Assembly: GCA_019454045.1 (NCBI GenBank)
Contig: SKCR01041674.1
Span: 1-64,000 of the forward strand
Direction: 5' to 3'
DNA from: Zanthoxylum bungeanum
Taxonomy: Eukaryota > Streptophyta > Magnoliopsida > Sapindales > Rutaceae
DNA length: 64,000 nt
Below the pieces are notes generated by a model. The model saw only the letters and a program-made list of their open reading frames with translations. It was not told the DNA's origin and made no database searches. Of the stretch, positions 48,389 through 58,600 are shown one piece after another. Made by a program: the position numbers and the translations under genes. Positions within the stretch are counted from its first letter, which is position 1, and every line of letters begins with the position of its first letter.

Positions 48389-48584
48389 CGTTCGGGCAGT
48401 CATGTCTAGCTGACGACTTTAAACTTAGCACTAGCAGGGGGCAACCCATGCAATTTGTGTATATATTGTGATTTGTTGTGTTTGATTTTTGTTTGTTTAA
48501 TTTTTGCAGGTAAAGTCATTTCACGATGGAAGAAGTTTTGCAAATCTTCACAAGTAATTTCCTTCTCTCCCTCGAAACTCTCTG
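48389..48584 (+). other. Athila post-pol spacer
   Basis: Contains GCTGACGACTTTAAACTTAG followed by GGGGGCAACCC, a noncoding phrase usual after pol in Athila elements. TTTAATTTTTGCAG ending at 48509 looks like a splice acceptor. A short ATG frame at 48526 runs only 20 codons. Confidence 0.6.
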
Positions 48585-49073
48585 ATGAAAGTCTATAAAG
48601 CTCGCTTGGAACGGATGAGACTACTGATGATCAAAGGCATTCCAAATGATATTCGTTGGATTATTGAAGCACGGGTCCGATTGGCAGGTGAGTCATCTGA
48701 CACTTTTATTTCATATCTGCCTAGTTTAGGAAAAAACACCTATGCTAAAAAGAGAAGAGCTAAAAGAATGGGTGTTTGCTATAAATGTGCTAGCATGACA
48801 TGTAATAATGGTTGTGGTTCTTTAGGAATTGTATCTGATAACTGTGAAGATAAAATTAAATTCATTAGGGATGGCTTGAGTAAAGAGTCTTTGGATGACA
48901 TATCTAAGACTCTTGAGACGCATTCCAGTGGATATGTGCATCATGCTATTCACATGTTATATACACAATTCCGAAAAGAAATACAACAGTACAGTCTCGG
49001 GAATCTGACTCTAAAAGACCATATTTGCCAATTTATAAGAAAATTGGATGGGATGCTTGTCCCTGACGCATAG
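48585..49073 (+). CDS. Unknown Cys-containing reading frame downstream of Athila pol
   Basis: 162 codons, uninterrupted. N-terminal basic region RLERMRLLMIKGIPNDIR; RAKRMGVCYKCASMTCNNGC contains C-x2-C-x4-C-x3-C, resembling a zinc knuckle but with Cys where the retroviral knuckle has His. The C-terminal half is probably helical (DISKTLETHSSGYVHHAIHM). No transmembrane segment is obvious, so it does not look like a typical env-type protein, though it sits where Athila env-like frames are found. I do not recognise a characterised family. It stayed open while gag and pol around it decayed. Either capture or an element-specific accessory gene is possible. Confidence 0.55.
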   Translation: MKVYKARLERMRLLMIKGIPNDIRWIIEARVRLAGESSDTFISYLPSLGKNTYAKKRRAKRMGVCYKCASMTCNNGCGSLGIVSDNCEDKIKFIRDGLSKESLDDISKTLETHSSGYVHHAIHMLYTQFRKEIQQYSLGNLTLKDHICQFIRKLDGMLVPDA

Positions 49074-49316
49074 ACGTCATTTAAGCTGTTACTTTCTGTA
49101 AATATTATTTTCTTTGTCTTTTATCTAATAATTGTGATTTGTTTGGTTATTTTCTTTACTTTTCTCCGACAGGATCCATACCTTTTTTACTTTCACGATT
49201 TTTTATTATTGTTTAACTAATAATTGTCATTTGGCAGGTACTAGTGCTATTATTACTCACCTTTTTTCAGATGTTATAAATTCAACTCATCATTGCGCTC
49301 TTGAAGACATCCAAAG
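49074..49316 (+). other. Spacer with two splice-acceptor-like sites
   Basis: T-rich stretches ending in CAG at 49170-49172 (TTTTCTCCGACAG) and 49235-49237 (CATTTGGCAG). No reading frame. It could allow a spliced message for the LOG-like frame. Confidence 0.35.
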
Positions 49317-49976
49317 TTGATAAAAAAAATGGAACATACTTCAAGAAGACGAGTTGTAAACATCAGTGTGTTTTGCGGCACTAGTGTTGGTTCTAAACCA
49401 GAATTCATAGCGGAAGCACAGGAATTGGGTCGAGTCATAGCTGAAAGGAATATGCACTTAGTATATGGCGGTGGAAATCTTGGACTAATGGGAATCGTTT
49501 CAAGGGCCGTACAAGAAGGAGGCTGTCAAGTCTTGGGAATCATCCCAAAATCTTTGGCGGAGGCGAATCTTATAGGACCATCAAACGGAGAAGAAGTGAT
49601 CGTGCCAGGTATGTCTGAATGACTGGTGGAAATAATTAACCGTGTTGATGCTTTTATTGCTTTGCCATTGGACACGATGGAGGAAATTCTTACAGTGCTA
49701 TCTTGGGCGAACTTGAACATACACCAAAAACCGCTTGGACTGTTTAATGCTGATGGATTTTATGATTTTCTTTGTGTATTTCTTGATGATGCCCGGAGAA
49801 ATGGGTTCATGTCAAAGCCTATAAAAGAACTCCTCTTTACTGCCAGAACTGTCCCGGATTTAATTGATCAAATTTTAGCCTTTGAACCACAAATTGACCC
49901 TATCCTTTCCAAGATTAACTGGTATGATAATGATCGTGGTAAGAAGTGTCGGATAAATCTGGATCTTAACCTTTAA
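49317..49976 (+). pseudogene. LONELY GUY-like (cytokinin riboside monophosphate phosphoribohydrolase) frame inside Athila element
   Basis: One frame of 220 codons with a single internal stop TGA at 49620-49622. The N-terminal half carries VVNISVFCGTSVGSKPEF and LVYGGGNLGLMGIVSRAV, the LOG family Rossmann-fold signature. The C-terminal half carries VDAFIALP, TMEEILTVLSWANLNIHQKP and LGLFNADGFYDFL. LOG enzymes release active cytokinin bases from their monophosphates in the cytosol. Here the catalytic PGGYGT stretch reads PLDT (49665-49676), and the conserved DMHxRK segment before it is replaced by GMSE-stop. Both catalytic signatures are therefore lost; activity is unlikely. Plant LOG genes normally have several introns, and this frame has none, suggesting capture through RNA. 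The tail INLDLNL after residue 210 is not a family feature. Confidence 0.88.
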
Positions 49977-50499
49977 TTTTCATTTTAGATGTAGAATTTC
50001 AACTAACCAGGTACTGTTTCTGAACTCTTCTTCTACTTTTTAAGGCATTGGGGACAATGTCTCATTTAGGTTTGGGGGAAGGGAATAGTTAATTAGTATC
50101 TTGTTTTTATTGTGTTATTTTTAGTCAAAAATTTTCGAAAAAAACTCAAAAAATTTTAAAAAAATTAAAAAAACATATTTTGTGTTTTTGTTTTTAACTT
50201 GATTAATAAGGTGAAATTGGTATGAGATAGCTATGTAAGGAATTTACACTCCTGAGACGTATCTCAACCTATTTCGGAACAAGTTAATTTTTGTTTATTT
50301 CATTTTGAATTATTTAATTTGTGAATTCTCCATAAAATTGACTAAAATGGATCTTCATATGCTAAGTTGACAGATATTATCAACATACATGGTAACATAC
50401 AACCATGAGTTGTAATTCACGAGTTTATAATATTCAGTGCTCTAGTTTAATTGGAGGAAGCATCTAAAAAAACGATGGGATAAAAAAAAACCATATGAG
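49977..50499 (+). other. Athila 3' noncoding region, left part
   Basis: Contains AGGTTTGGGGGAAGGGAA (50068-50085), a second polypurine-tract-like sequence about 3.1 kb before the real one, preceded by GGCATTGGGGACAATG, a phrase common near the 3' end of Athila-like elements. An A-rich stretch follows. No gene. Confidence 0.6.
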
Positions 50500-52405
50500 T
50501 GTTGGGTTTCTAGGTGAATCCCAAGATCATATTAAGCATAGAAATAAAATGAATATGCAAAGAAGAATGGCGGAAACACACTTACATTGAACGGATTTGG
50601 ATGTGATGATCAACAAAAACTTTTCCCTTGCTTGAAGCTCTCGACCAAGGTGGATTTTGTTGAAGATGTTGAACAAGCTCCAAGCTCTTAGATTGGTTTC
50701 CTTAACACCTTGTATCGATTCCTTGTTTGTGCTAGCAAAAGATGAAAGAAAATCAAGCTTCCTTTCCTCTTTGGAGAGTCACGGCAATGGCAAGGATTTG
50801 GAAGAGAGAGTGTTTTCTTTTGTTTTCAATTTGTTTTCTAAAAACATTATTAAAAATAATTACCAAAAATTGGTATAACCTTTCCAAAAAGTAAAAGCCA
50901 GTTTTGGCTCCAAAGTGGCATTAAATGCCCACACCAACCAACATCATGAATAGTGACTGCATGTCACTCACCAAAAAGGTGACTTGACATCTATCACTAA
51001 AGTGACGAGTGATGTGACTCGCGATGTGACTTGCGGCCTCACTTGATTCAAAATCGGAGTGGCGTCGCAAACATATTCCGGGCTCGGTTTCGTTAATTCC
51101 GAATTAACGAGTTTTCCGTTGCATCGTAATTAAATAATCATGCCCATCAAAATTACTATTAACGTCGCTTTCGAATTAATTCTAAATCAATTCGTTAGCC
51201 CGAATTAAAATCCAATTTTAATTCCGCGTCGAAATCTAATTTCGTATAATATATCAAATATATTATTTTATCGATTAATTCCAAATTAATCGTTCTCTCT
51301 CTTCAAATAGTACTTTATCCCAGATAAAGTCTCTCCGCTATTAATCCCAGATTAATAAAGTTCGAATCATACGTCATCGGTGAATCTTCGGGAAGTGACC
51401 CAAGAGATCCTTGGATGTGTTGGCAGTAAATCCGGTCGTCGGACTATCCGAACACGTACGTACCTTGTACAACGTTCTTACCGATTTACGAGACAAGGTT
51501 GGCTTCTAGCAAAGTGCCATGCCTACCCAATTCTCCAGAAATATTCTTAATGGAGTATATAATCTATGTCAGGCGTAGTATACGTGGTATTGCGTATCTC
51601 GTGATCCAGTATCGGATGTCACATGCAAGGTCTGGGGCTGGAATAGTGTCTGCCCTGTACGAAGCATATATCGGATCACTGCAACTAGTCTCTTTATTAT
51701 CGGATAATCATGACCTAGTCATATTATCCCGATGGTTGCAACCTTTTAGAGAACCAGTTCTGTATCCCCGCGTGACCATCATCTACATATGACTGAAGTG
51801 ATACTTCCGTCTTGACATCACACCAATACACTACGATTCTCAATAAACCCAGAAGAGGCGTACACAGAACCTGTTAAAGTCCTGGACGACCAAAACCAAA
51901 GCGTAATGATTGTCGCAAGTACTAGCGATGCAAATCTCAGGTTAAGACCAAATACACCTACCCTGATACAGACTCCCATAGACACATAGTCATACTACCA
52001 ATGGGATTCCATGGGGTCTATCCAGAGCGAAGCTTTTTTCCATACCATCGGTAAAAACACAACCTCTTAGCAAACTTGCATAAGTATCCAATACTTAAAT
52101 ATATGAGAACTATGTTGTTACGCTTCCATAACACGCACAAGTGCAATAGTAGTCTATTCCGCATTATCGATGTCCAGTCTCGATAATACTACGACTAGGG
52201 ATATTTAATGATTAAACCGTCGTGGATTGATACTGTGTCATATCATCTCAATCCGGAATTAATCATAAAGACTTTCATCATTCACACATTTAAGTAATCT
52301 AATTACGAAATGATAAAAGGCAATTTCCTTTGCTACATAATTAAATTGTACAAAAACATAATGTCTTTTACAAATAGTGACGCTATGGGTCATAATTGTC
52401 CAACA
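50500..52405 (-). mobile_element. Solo LTR G of the copia A-F family, reverse strand (1,906 bp)
   Basis: On the + strand it starts TGTTGGGTTTCT and ends AATTGTCCAACA, the reverse complement of a family LTR (TGTTGGACAATT...CAACA). No internal region is attached. Flanks ATGAG (50495-50499) and CTGAT (52406-52410) agree at only 3 of 5 bases, so the target duplication is uncertain. The triloop hairpins appear here in complement, for example arm CTTTATC with spacer CCA near 51325. Confidence 0.9.
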
Positions 52406-53158
52406 CTGATATCCGAGTTATTAAGTCCATAGGGGTTTTTTAACACCTAATGCCCTAAAACCAACTGGTTTGGGAGTCACTGGCCCAAAGCTCGCTACAT
52501 GGATCAAATATGTTAGAAAAAAATATATATGTCTGAAATCCGAGTAATTAAATCAGTAAGGGTGTCTTAACACCTAGTGCCCTAAAGCCAACTAGTTTGG
52601 GAGTCACTGGCCCAAAGCTCGTTACATGGATGGAAGATATTGTATATAAAAAAACAAATTCAGAAAAATCAGAAAAATATTCCATTGCTAAAAAAAGTGT
52701 GAAGTATGATATAACTTTAGGACAAAAATATTACCCTATTTTCAACTACACTTTGAATATTGTGGGAAAAATGAATTGATTAATATCTTGTTAGCTATGT
52801 GTATGGAGAATGGTAAAAATAATCGGAGAATTTACTTATTCGGTAATTTAGAAAGAAAGAAAACAACTATTAACTTGGATAAGGAGTTTCACCTGTTTAG
52901 TCACTAACTTGTTTATTCTATTTTCTCTTGTCTTTTTTCTTTAGTGTGCATTAGTTTTATATTGACGTTTGTGGGTATCATCGCCGTAAGCCCTCACGAG
53001 AATACAACTCATCCACTAGGGACACCTAGGGGTTTAAAGGCTTGTTGCATATGCTAAATGCAATCGTGATCCCTACGAAAGTGGCTTAGTTTAATTTTAT
53101 TTTAAAGATGTTTATGTTATTTTATTTTTTTGTTATGCTCGACAACTAGCAAAATGTT
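52406..53158 (+). other. Athila 3' noncoding region, right part
   Basis: No gene apart from a short open stretch at 52597-52779 that I cannot assign. Includes a tandem duplication (separate entry) and a stretch at about 52960-53090 with ordinary composition. Confidence 0.5.
52411..52640 (+). repeat. Tandem duplication, period 127 bp, two copies
   Basis: Copy 1 about 52411-52505, copy 2 about 52538-52632. Both contain TGCCCTAAA, CCAACT and GGGAGTCACTGGCCCAAAGC at an offset of exactly 127. Copies differ at about a dozen positions. Confidence 0.9.
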
Positions 53159-53171
53159 AGGTTTGGGGGTG
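53159..53171 (+). other. Polypurine tract of Athila-type element
   Basis: AGGTTTGGGGGTG directly before the 3' LTR. Confidence 0.88.
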
Positions 53172-55184
53172 TGATGAGTGGTAAATAGATCACTATTTCC
53201 CACTCCTTTTACTTAATATTTTGTATAATTTCTTGAGTTTTGTGAATATTTTGATGTGTTTTGAGTTATTTTGTAGATAAATAAAGTTTCAGGACTCTCT
53301 GGAATCAAATCAGGGCCAAAACAGTGAAAAACGGACAAAATGGCAAAATCGTCTTTTGGGCGTAGCGACGCGCAGCCTCTCTGCGTCGTGACCGCTAACG
53401 TGCGCTGGATCCTGCTAAAATGCGTCGGACACGTGTCAAAATCAGAGAAGTTTGCTATCATGCGCCCATGCTAATATGGGCCTGCCATGTGTCAACATCA
53501 CAGTAAATCATGTTAACGTGCGCCAGAAACATGTCATTATCGCATTCTGCCGACAATCATCTTCGCCATGTCTACGCCACGTCAGCACATACGTCATCGA
53601 TGACATCAGCATAGTAATTCAATGGTCGCCACGTAAGTAAAATTATTGAGTTAATCATTCAGCTCTGACACGTGTCACTATCTCAGCAAAAGGCAAGCCA
53701 TGCGTCGAAGATCAACGCGCGTCGCGACGTGCAATGTTGTGAGCTTCACGACGCGCAACGCCAATTTTTCCCTATAAATAAAGGCAGAGTTTTCAGAATT
53801 GAATTCAAACTTTCTTCTAAGGAATTCCTTAAGAATACTAAGAAGATTGTATCTTGTTTGTTTATTTACAGCTTTTAGTAATTAATTTTCGTATTTGCAC
53901 TTTATTTTCTTTACTTTTCAGTCTTTACTTTCTGCAATTTACTTTTACGCAATTTACTTTCTGTTATTTACTTTCTGTTATTTACTTTTCAGTATTTATT
54001 TTCATTAATGATGAGGTAACTCCACTGTTGGGGTAAAAGATAAAGCTTTTATTACTAATATTTATATTAATCTCCCTTAATTATAATATAATAACTATTT
54101 AAAACATGACTTAAAGAGGATACAGCCTTATGGTCGGTTGGTAATTATTGAAGGTTTTAACCTTGACTAAACCGGATACCGCCTGATTGGTCAGTTGGTA
54201 ATTAATTTTTAATTTTATTTAATCAAGATACCGCCTATATGGCTGGTTGGTAATTATCACGCAAAGTTTATATATTATAATAAGGGAGATATCTAAAATA
54301 GTAGTGCTAAAAGTGGATCCTTTAACCTCAGCATTTTCTTTTATTGTATTTTTACATTTTTAATTTCCAGCATTTAGTTTTCCTCTTTTACTTTTCGTCA
54401 TTTACTTTCCAGCATTTATTTAATGTCTTTTATTTTATTTAGGTTTTTACTAGCCGTAAATATGTGTCGTAGCTAAACATGTTATCTGGGCTGTGAGGAA
54501 TTCCAATATCACCGGTTAATAATGGGTTATTTTACAGTTTGGGTAATGTAAAGGTTTATTTATTGAGTCTTAAGCTTAATGCTTCTTGTTAACTGGCCAT
54601 TAATAAGATTGATTTGGTAAACTTAAAATGAACTTGGAAAAATGGATTTTAGATTTACACCTTAGACTCAATAGCCCAGGATCTTCCTTGAGGATAGATA
54701 ACCCTTTAATAGATTTCCTTACAGGATAAGAATATACATGTTGGGCGGGGTATCCATAATTGGAACTTAATCTTAATGAATTCAGGTAACTTGGTTGACA
54801 TATGAATATGATTAATTAAGTTACACTGGGTATTTGTATTTGACCATCGGAAGAGGCTTTTGCATAATTTCGTGTTCCAGGTTAATAAACCGATATATTA
54901 CACAAACGTAAAATAACCACTTCATTTTTGAAAAGATATTGGAAAGATTCACAACCCTGATAATTTCTAAATATTTTATTTTATCAAACTACTTTTGTGC
55001 TATTTCTTTTACTTGTTTTAATTTTAAATTCACCATCAAATCAACCAATCAATCCATTAGATACTTGTAAAAATTTGGCTTCATAAATTAATATCTTAGG
55101 TATAAGTCCTCGTGGGATCGATACTTTTTATACTACTTGAACGATATGTGCACTTGCGTTATACGCGTTTGATTACTCCGGTCA
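53172..55184 (+). repeat. 3' LTR of Athila-type element (2,013 bp)
   Basis: Full-length partner of 21809-23652, including the 132-bp block 53314-53445 absent from the 5' copy. TATA box TATAAATAAA at 53773-53782. Triplicate GGTTGGTAATTATT-type repeats at about 54117-54257. Several GCGACGCGC / GCGTCGCGAC palindromic motifs at 53360-53760. Confidence 0.94.
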
Positions 55185-55189
55185 CCCTG
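55185..55189. repeat. Target duplication CCCTG of Athila-type element, right copy
   Basis: Pairs with CCATG at 21804-21808, four of five bases. Confidence 0.7.
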
Positions 55190-56608
55190 CTAAATCGGAA
55201 ATGGTTTAGGTAAAAGTTAGGAAAATTGAGAAAAGAAACTAGTTAATTGGAAAATTCGGAAGAGCCAGTTAACAACATGGGTACCCTTACACAAAATAAT
55301 TAATTTATTCACGCATGTACTAAGAAAGAATAATAATGTTTTATTGAAATAAAGCTCAAAATATTCAAGAAAGAATAATAATTTATTCACGAATGCACCT
55401 TCATCTCCTAGACACGGTGCTGGAATCAAAAATAAAGAAAGAATGTTAGCAAACCATACCTACACGCATACATGCATAAATGATAACTCTTATGTACATA
55501 TATCTGGTGGGAGAAACTCTGAGGTCAGCGCCACCTTTGGTGCCTGCATTATGTGGTAACAATGATCCACGAACTCGACAAGAACCTGTAACATGGCTTG
55601 ATGAATATCGCGAACTTGGTAGAAAAGAGAGAAATAAACATTTGAAGAAACGTACATGTGGACTGTAGGCATTGCATTTTTGCATATAAGTCTCGATGTT
55701 GAGTCTCGTATGGAGACACTACCTCTTTGATTGTGAAAGCCGCGGGAAACAAACTTCGGAAGGGCAATGTTGGAAATTGGCATTTGGTCGGATTTAACTC
55801 GCTTGTTTCGCTTCGGGTTCGCTTGTTGGACCTCTATTTTAAAACACACCAAACCTATTAAATCACATCTCACAAATTAAATAATTAAAACATTTAAAAT
55901 ACATGTCACAAATTAAATTAAACTTAAATTAAATTAAATTAAATCACATTCACAAATTAAATTAAATTAAATTAAATTAAATTAAATTAAATCAAATCAA
56001 AATAAATTCCAAAATTAAATCATTCATTGCCTTAAATAATTAAATTAAATTAAAATCTAATTAAATTAAATTATAATCAAACTAAATACACATATAAATT
56101 AATTGATTTTGTTTCCTAATAAACCCATGCAGAAACCCTAACCCTACCCTCTCACTATATAAACAACAATGAACCGTAGTTATCACGCTTCTCCTTCTTC
56201 TCCCCCTAATGCACACGGCAACTCATCAAACCCTAGATAAGCCACACGCATAAGCCACACACCAAGAGGACACCGACACAGACAACACACACTCATATCT
56301 CTCTCGGCCTCCTCCATGCAGCCACCTAGCATCAAATAAACCCTTAAATCCGCTAACAATTCACGCATCAATCCAACTCCACTCATAACCCTCACTACAC
56401 TAGTCTGCCTTCATCGTAAGCCACATGCCCTCATGAATCACACTAAAGCCTAACCGACACATGAAACCCTCAAGCAGGTCACGAGTCAGACGTCTAATCA
56501 CCTACCCCTTCACCGCTTCACACAAATCATTCAAACAGCCTTCAACACCTCAACCAACCAAAACCAACACGCCACCAGCCCATAAACCCATAACACACTC
56601 CCTCACGC
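55190..56608. other. Unassigned sequence between Athila element and copia F
   Basis: 55190-55767 has no recognisable element. A 127-codon minus-strand open stretch (55490-55873) has no motif I know. At 55768 TGTTGGAAATTGG could be the start of an unrelated LTR; an AT-rich tract of repeated AAATT units lies at about 55905-56080, then CTATATAAAC (TATA-like) at 56154-56163 and a C-rich stretch to 56608, where copia F inserted. A truncated foreign LTR is the simplest reading for 55768-56608, but no second copy is available to confirm it. Confidence 0.4.
55905..56080. repeat. AAATT-unit low-complexity tract
   Basis: Repeated AAATT/TTAAA units, interrupted in places. Microsatellite-like. Confidence 0.8.
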
Positions 56609-58600
56609 TGTGGACAGTTATGACCCATAGCGTCACTATTTGTACGAATCATGGTGTTGTTGTACAAATTAACTATGTGACAAGGAGATTGCACTCTTAC
56701 CATTTGTGATTAGATCACCTAGATGTATAAATGATATGAGGTCCCTATGATTAGTTCCTGGATTGAGATGATATGAGACAGTATCAGTCCTCGAAGGACT
56801 AATCATTAAATATCCCTAGTCGTAGTATTATCGAGATTGGACATCGATAATGCGGAATAGACTAGTATTATACTTGTGCGCGTTATGTAAGATCACAGCG
56901 GCATAGTTCTCATATATTTGGGTATAGGATACTCATGCAAGTGTGATAGGAGGTTGTGTTTTACCGATGGTACGTAAAACAGCTTCGCTCTGGATAGACC
57001 CCTCGGAATTCCATTGGTAGTATGACTTTGTGTCTATGGAAGTTCGAAATCAGGGTAGGTGTATTTGGTCTTAACCTGAGACTTGCATCGCTAATACTTG
57101 CGACAATCGGTATGCTTTAGTTTTGGTCGTCCAGGCTTTAACAGGTTCTGTGTACGCCTCTGCTGGGTATATTGAGAATCGTGTGTGTTGGGTGTGATGT
57201 CAAGACGGAAGTATCACTCCAGTCATAGTGGAGATGATGTCACGTAGGATACGGTACTAGTTCTCTTAAGTACTGCAGTCATCGGGATATTATGACTAGG
57301 TCATGTATATCCAATTATAGAGACTAGTTACTAGACATCCGACATGTGCTTCGTACGGGGCAGACACATTCCAGCCCCAGGCCTAGCACGTGACATTCGA
57401 TACTAGATCGCAATACGCAATACTACGTATACTACGCCTGACATAGATTATATATTCCAGTAAGAATATTTCTGGAGAATTTGGTAGGTACGGTGCTTTG
57501 CTAGAAGCCAACCATGTCTTGTAAATCGGTAAGAACGTGGTACGAGGTATGCACGTATTCGGATAATCCGATGACCGTATTTACTGCCAACATATCCACG
57601 GATCTCTTGGGTCGCTTCCCAAAGATTCACCGATGACAGTTGATTTAAATTAGAATTAATCTGGGATTAATAAAGAGAGAAAATTAATCTGGGATTAATT
57701 AAGAGAGAGAAAATTAATCTATGATTAATTGAGGTATTATTTAATCTGGGATTAAATGTGTTCGGAAGAGAGAGCGCGATTAATTTGGAATTAATCGGTA
57801 AAATAAATTTAATGGTTAAATTTGATTTTTCTATTAATTTATTCGTATGGGCTAAAATTAATATATCAGATATATTAATATGAATTGGATTTCGTTACGA
57901 AATTAAAGTCGGACTTTATACGAACGAACGAATTAATTTAGAATTAATTCATAAACGACTTTCGTAATATATTTGTGAGGCATCGTTATTTAATTAAATT
58001 AGATTTAATTATTTAGCGACGAAAGTTCGTTTAATCGGATTAAACGGAACCGAGCCGCGACAAATGTTCGTAGAGACATTTTGAGTTTTGAATTCAAAAT
58101 GGTGGGGCCCACTTCACACATGTCACACATGTGAAGTGGTGGTTGGAAAGTGGTTGGCATTTATGCCAAAGCACTTACTTTCCAACCACTTGGTTTAGGT
58201 GAAACCAAATTACCCCAACTACATGGTTTTGGGTAAAAAGGTAAAACCCTTTAACAAAACCAAAAGCCTTCTCTCTCTCTACACACACTTCACACACTTG
58301 TAACACATTTTGGAAATGAAAAACCCTAGAGAACCTCTCAATGGGTGTGAACTAGCCTCATTCTTCTCTTTGATTTTGTGGCAAAATCAACAAAGCTAGC
58401 ACTTGGAGAAATAAACTAAGGTGATAGGGAAACTACTTCAAGAGTTGGAATCATCACTTAAAGCTTGGATCTTGGAGATCTCTTCTCAAAATTTTAAAGC
58501 TCAAATCCGTTCATTGTAAGTATATTCCGCAACTTATTTTTAATTTATGAACACCTTTACATGCTTATTAGATCCTTGGCATGTTCTAGGAACACTAACA
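56609..58600 (+). repeat. 5' LTR of copia F (1,992 bp)
   Basis: Starts TGTGGACAG (one T fewer than family TGTTGGACAG) and ends AACACTAACA. Left flank CACGC (56604-56608) is the expected target copy; the right one is outside the window. Hairpins with diverged arms: ATTTAATC with TGG (57739-57757), TAAAGT with CGG (57904-57918), CGTTTAAT with CGG (58028-58046). Donor-like GTAAGTAT at 58516-58523. Confidence 0.93.

Larger units (their letters stand above)
21809..55184 (+). mobile_element. Athila-type Ty3/gypsy element with nested insertions and a captured LOG-like frame
   Basis: LTRs at 21809-23652 and 53172-55184, both starting TGATGAGTGG and ending in GGTCA. Flanks are CCATG (21804-21808) and CCCTG (55185-55189), a 4/5 match to a 5-bp target duplication. 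A tRNA-Asp-like primer site follows the 5' LTR. The gag lies at about 23780-25400. The protease is split by copia B (25499-47502) at its active site. RT, RNase H and most of integrase are deleted; the integrase C-terminus is at 48056-48388. Then come an unknown Cys-rich frame, a LOG-like frame, a reverse solo copia LTR G, tandem repeats, and the polypurine tract AGGTTTGGGGGTG (53159-53171). Without insertions the element is about 9.5 kb. Confidence 0.9.

Noticed and set aside
49317..49976. Functional cytokinin-activating enzyme
   Set aside because: In-frame stop and loss of both catalytic signatures make enzyme activity unlikely from this copy.
56101..56163. Telomere-like AAACCCTAACCCTA stretch
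   Set aside because: Only about two units, in a promoter-like context; too short to be interstitial telomere repeat.
55768..56608. Definite LTR of a further element
   Set aside because: Only a TGTTGG-like start and a TATA-like site support it; no second copy, primer site or target duplication can be seen, so it is left unassigned.
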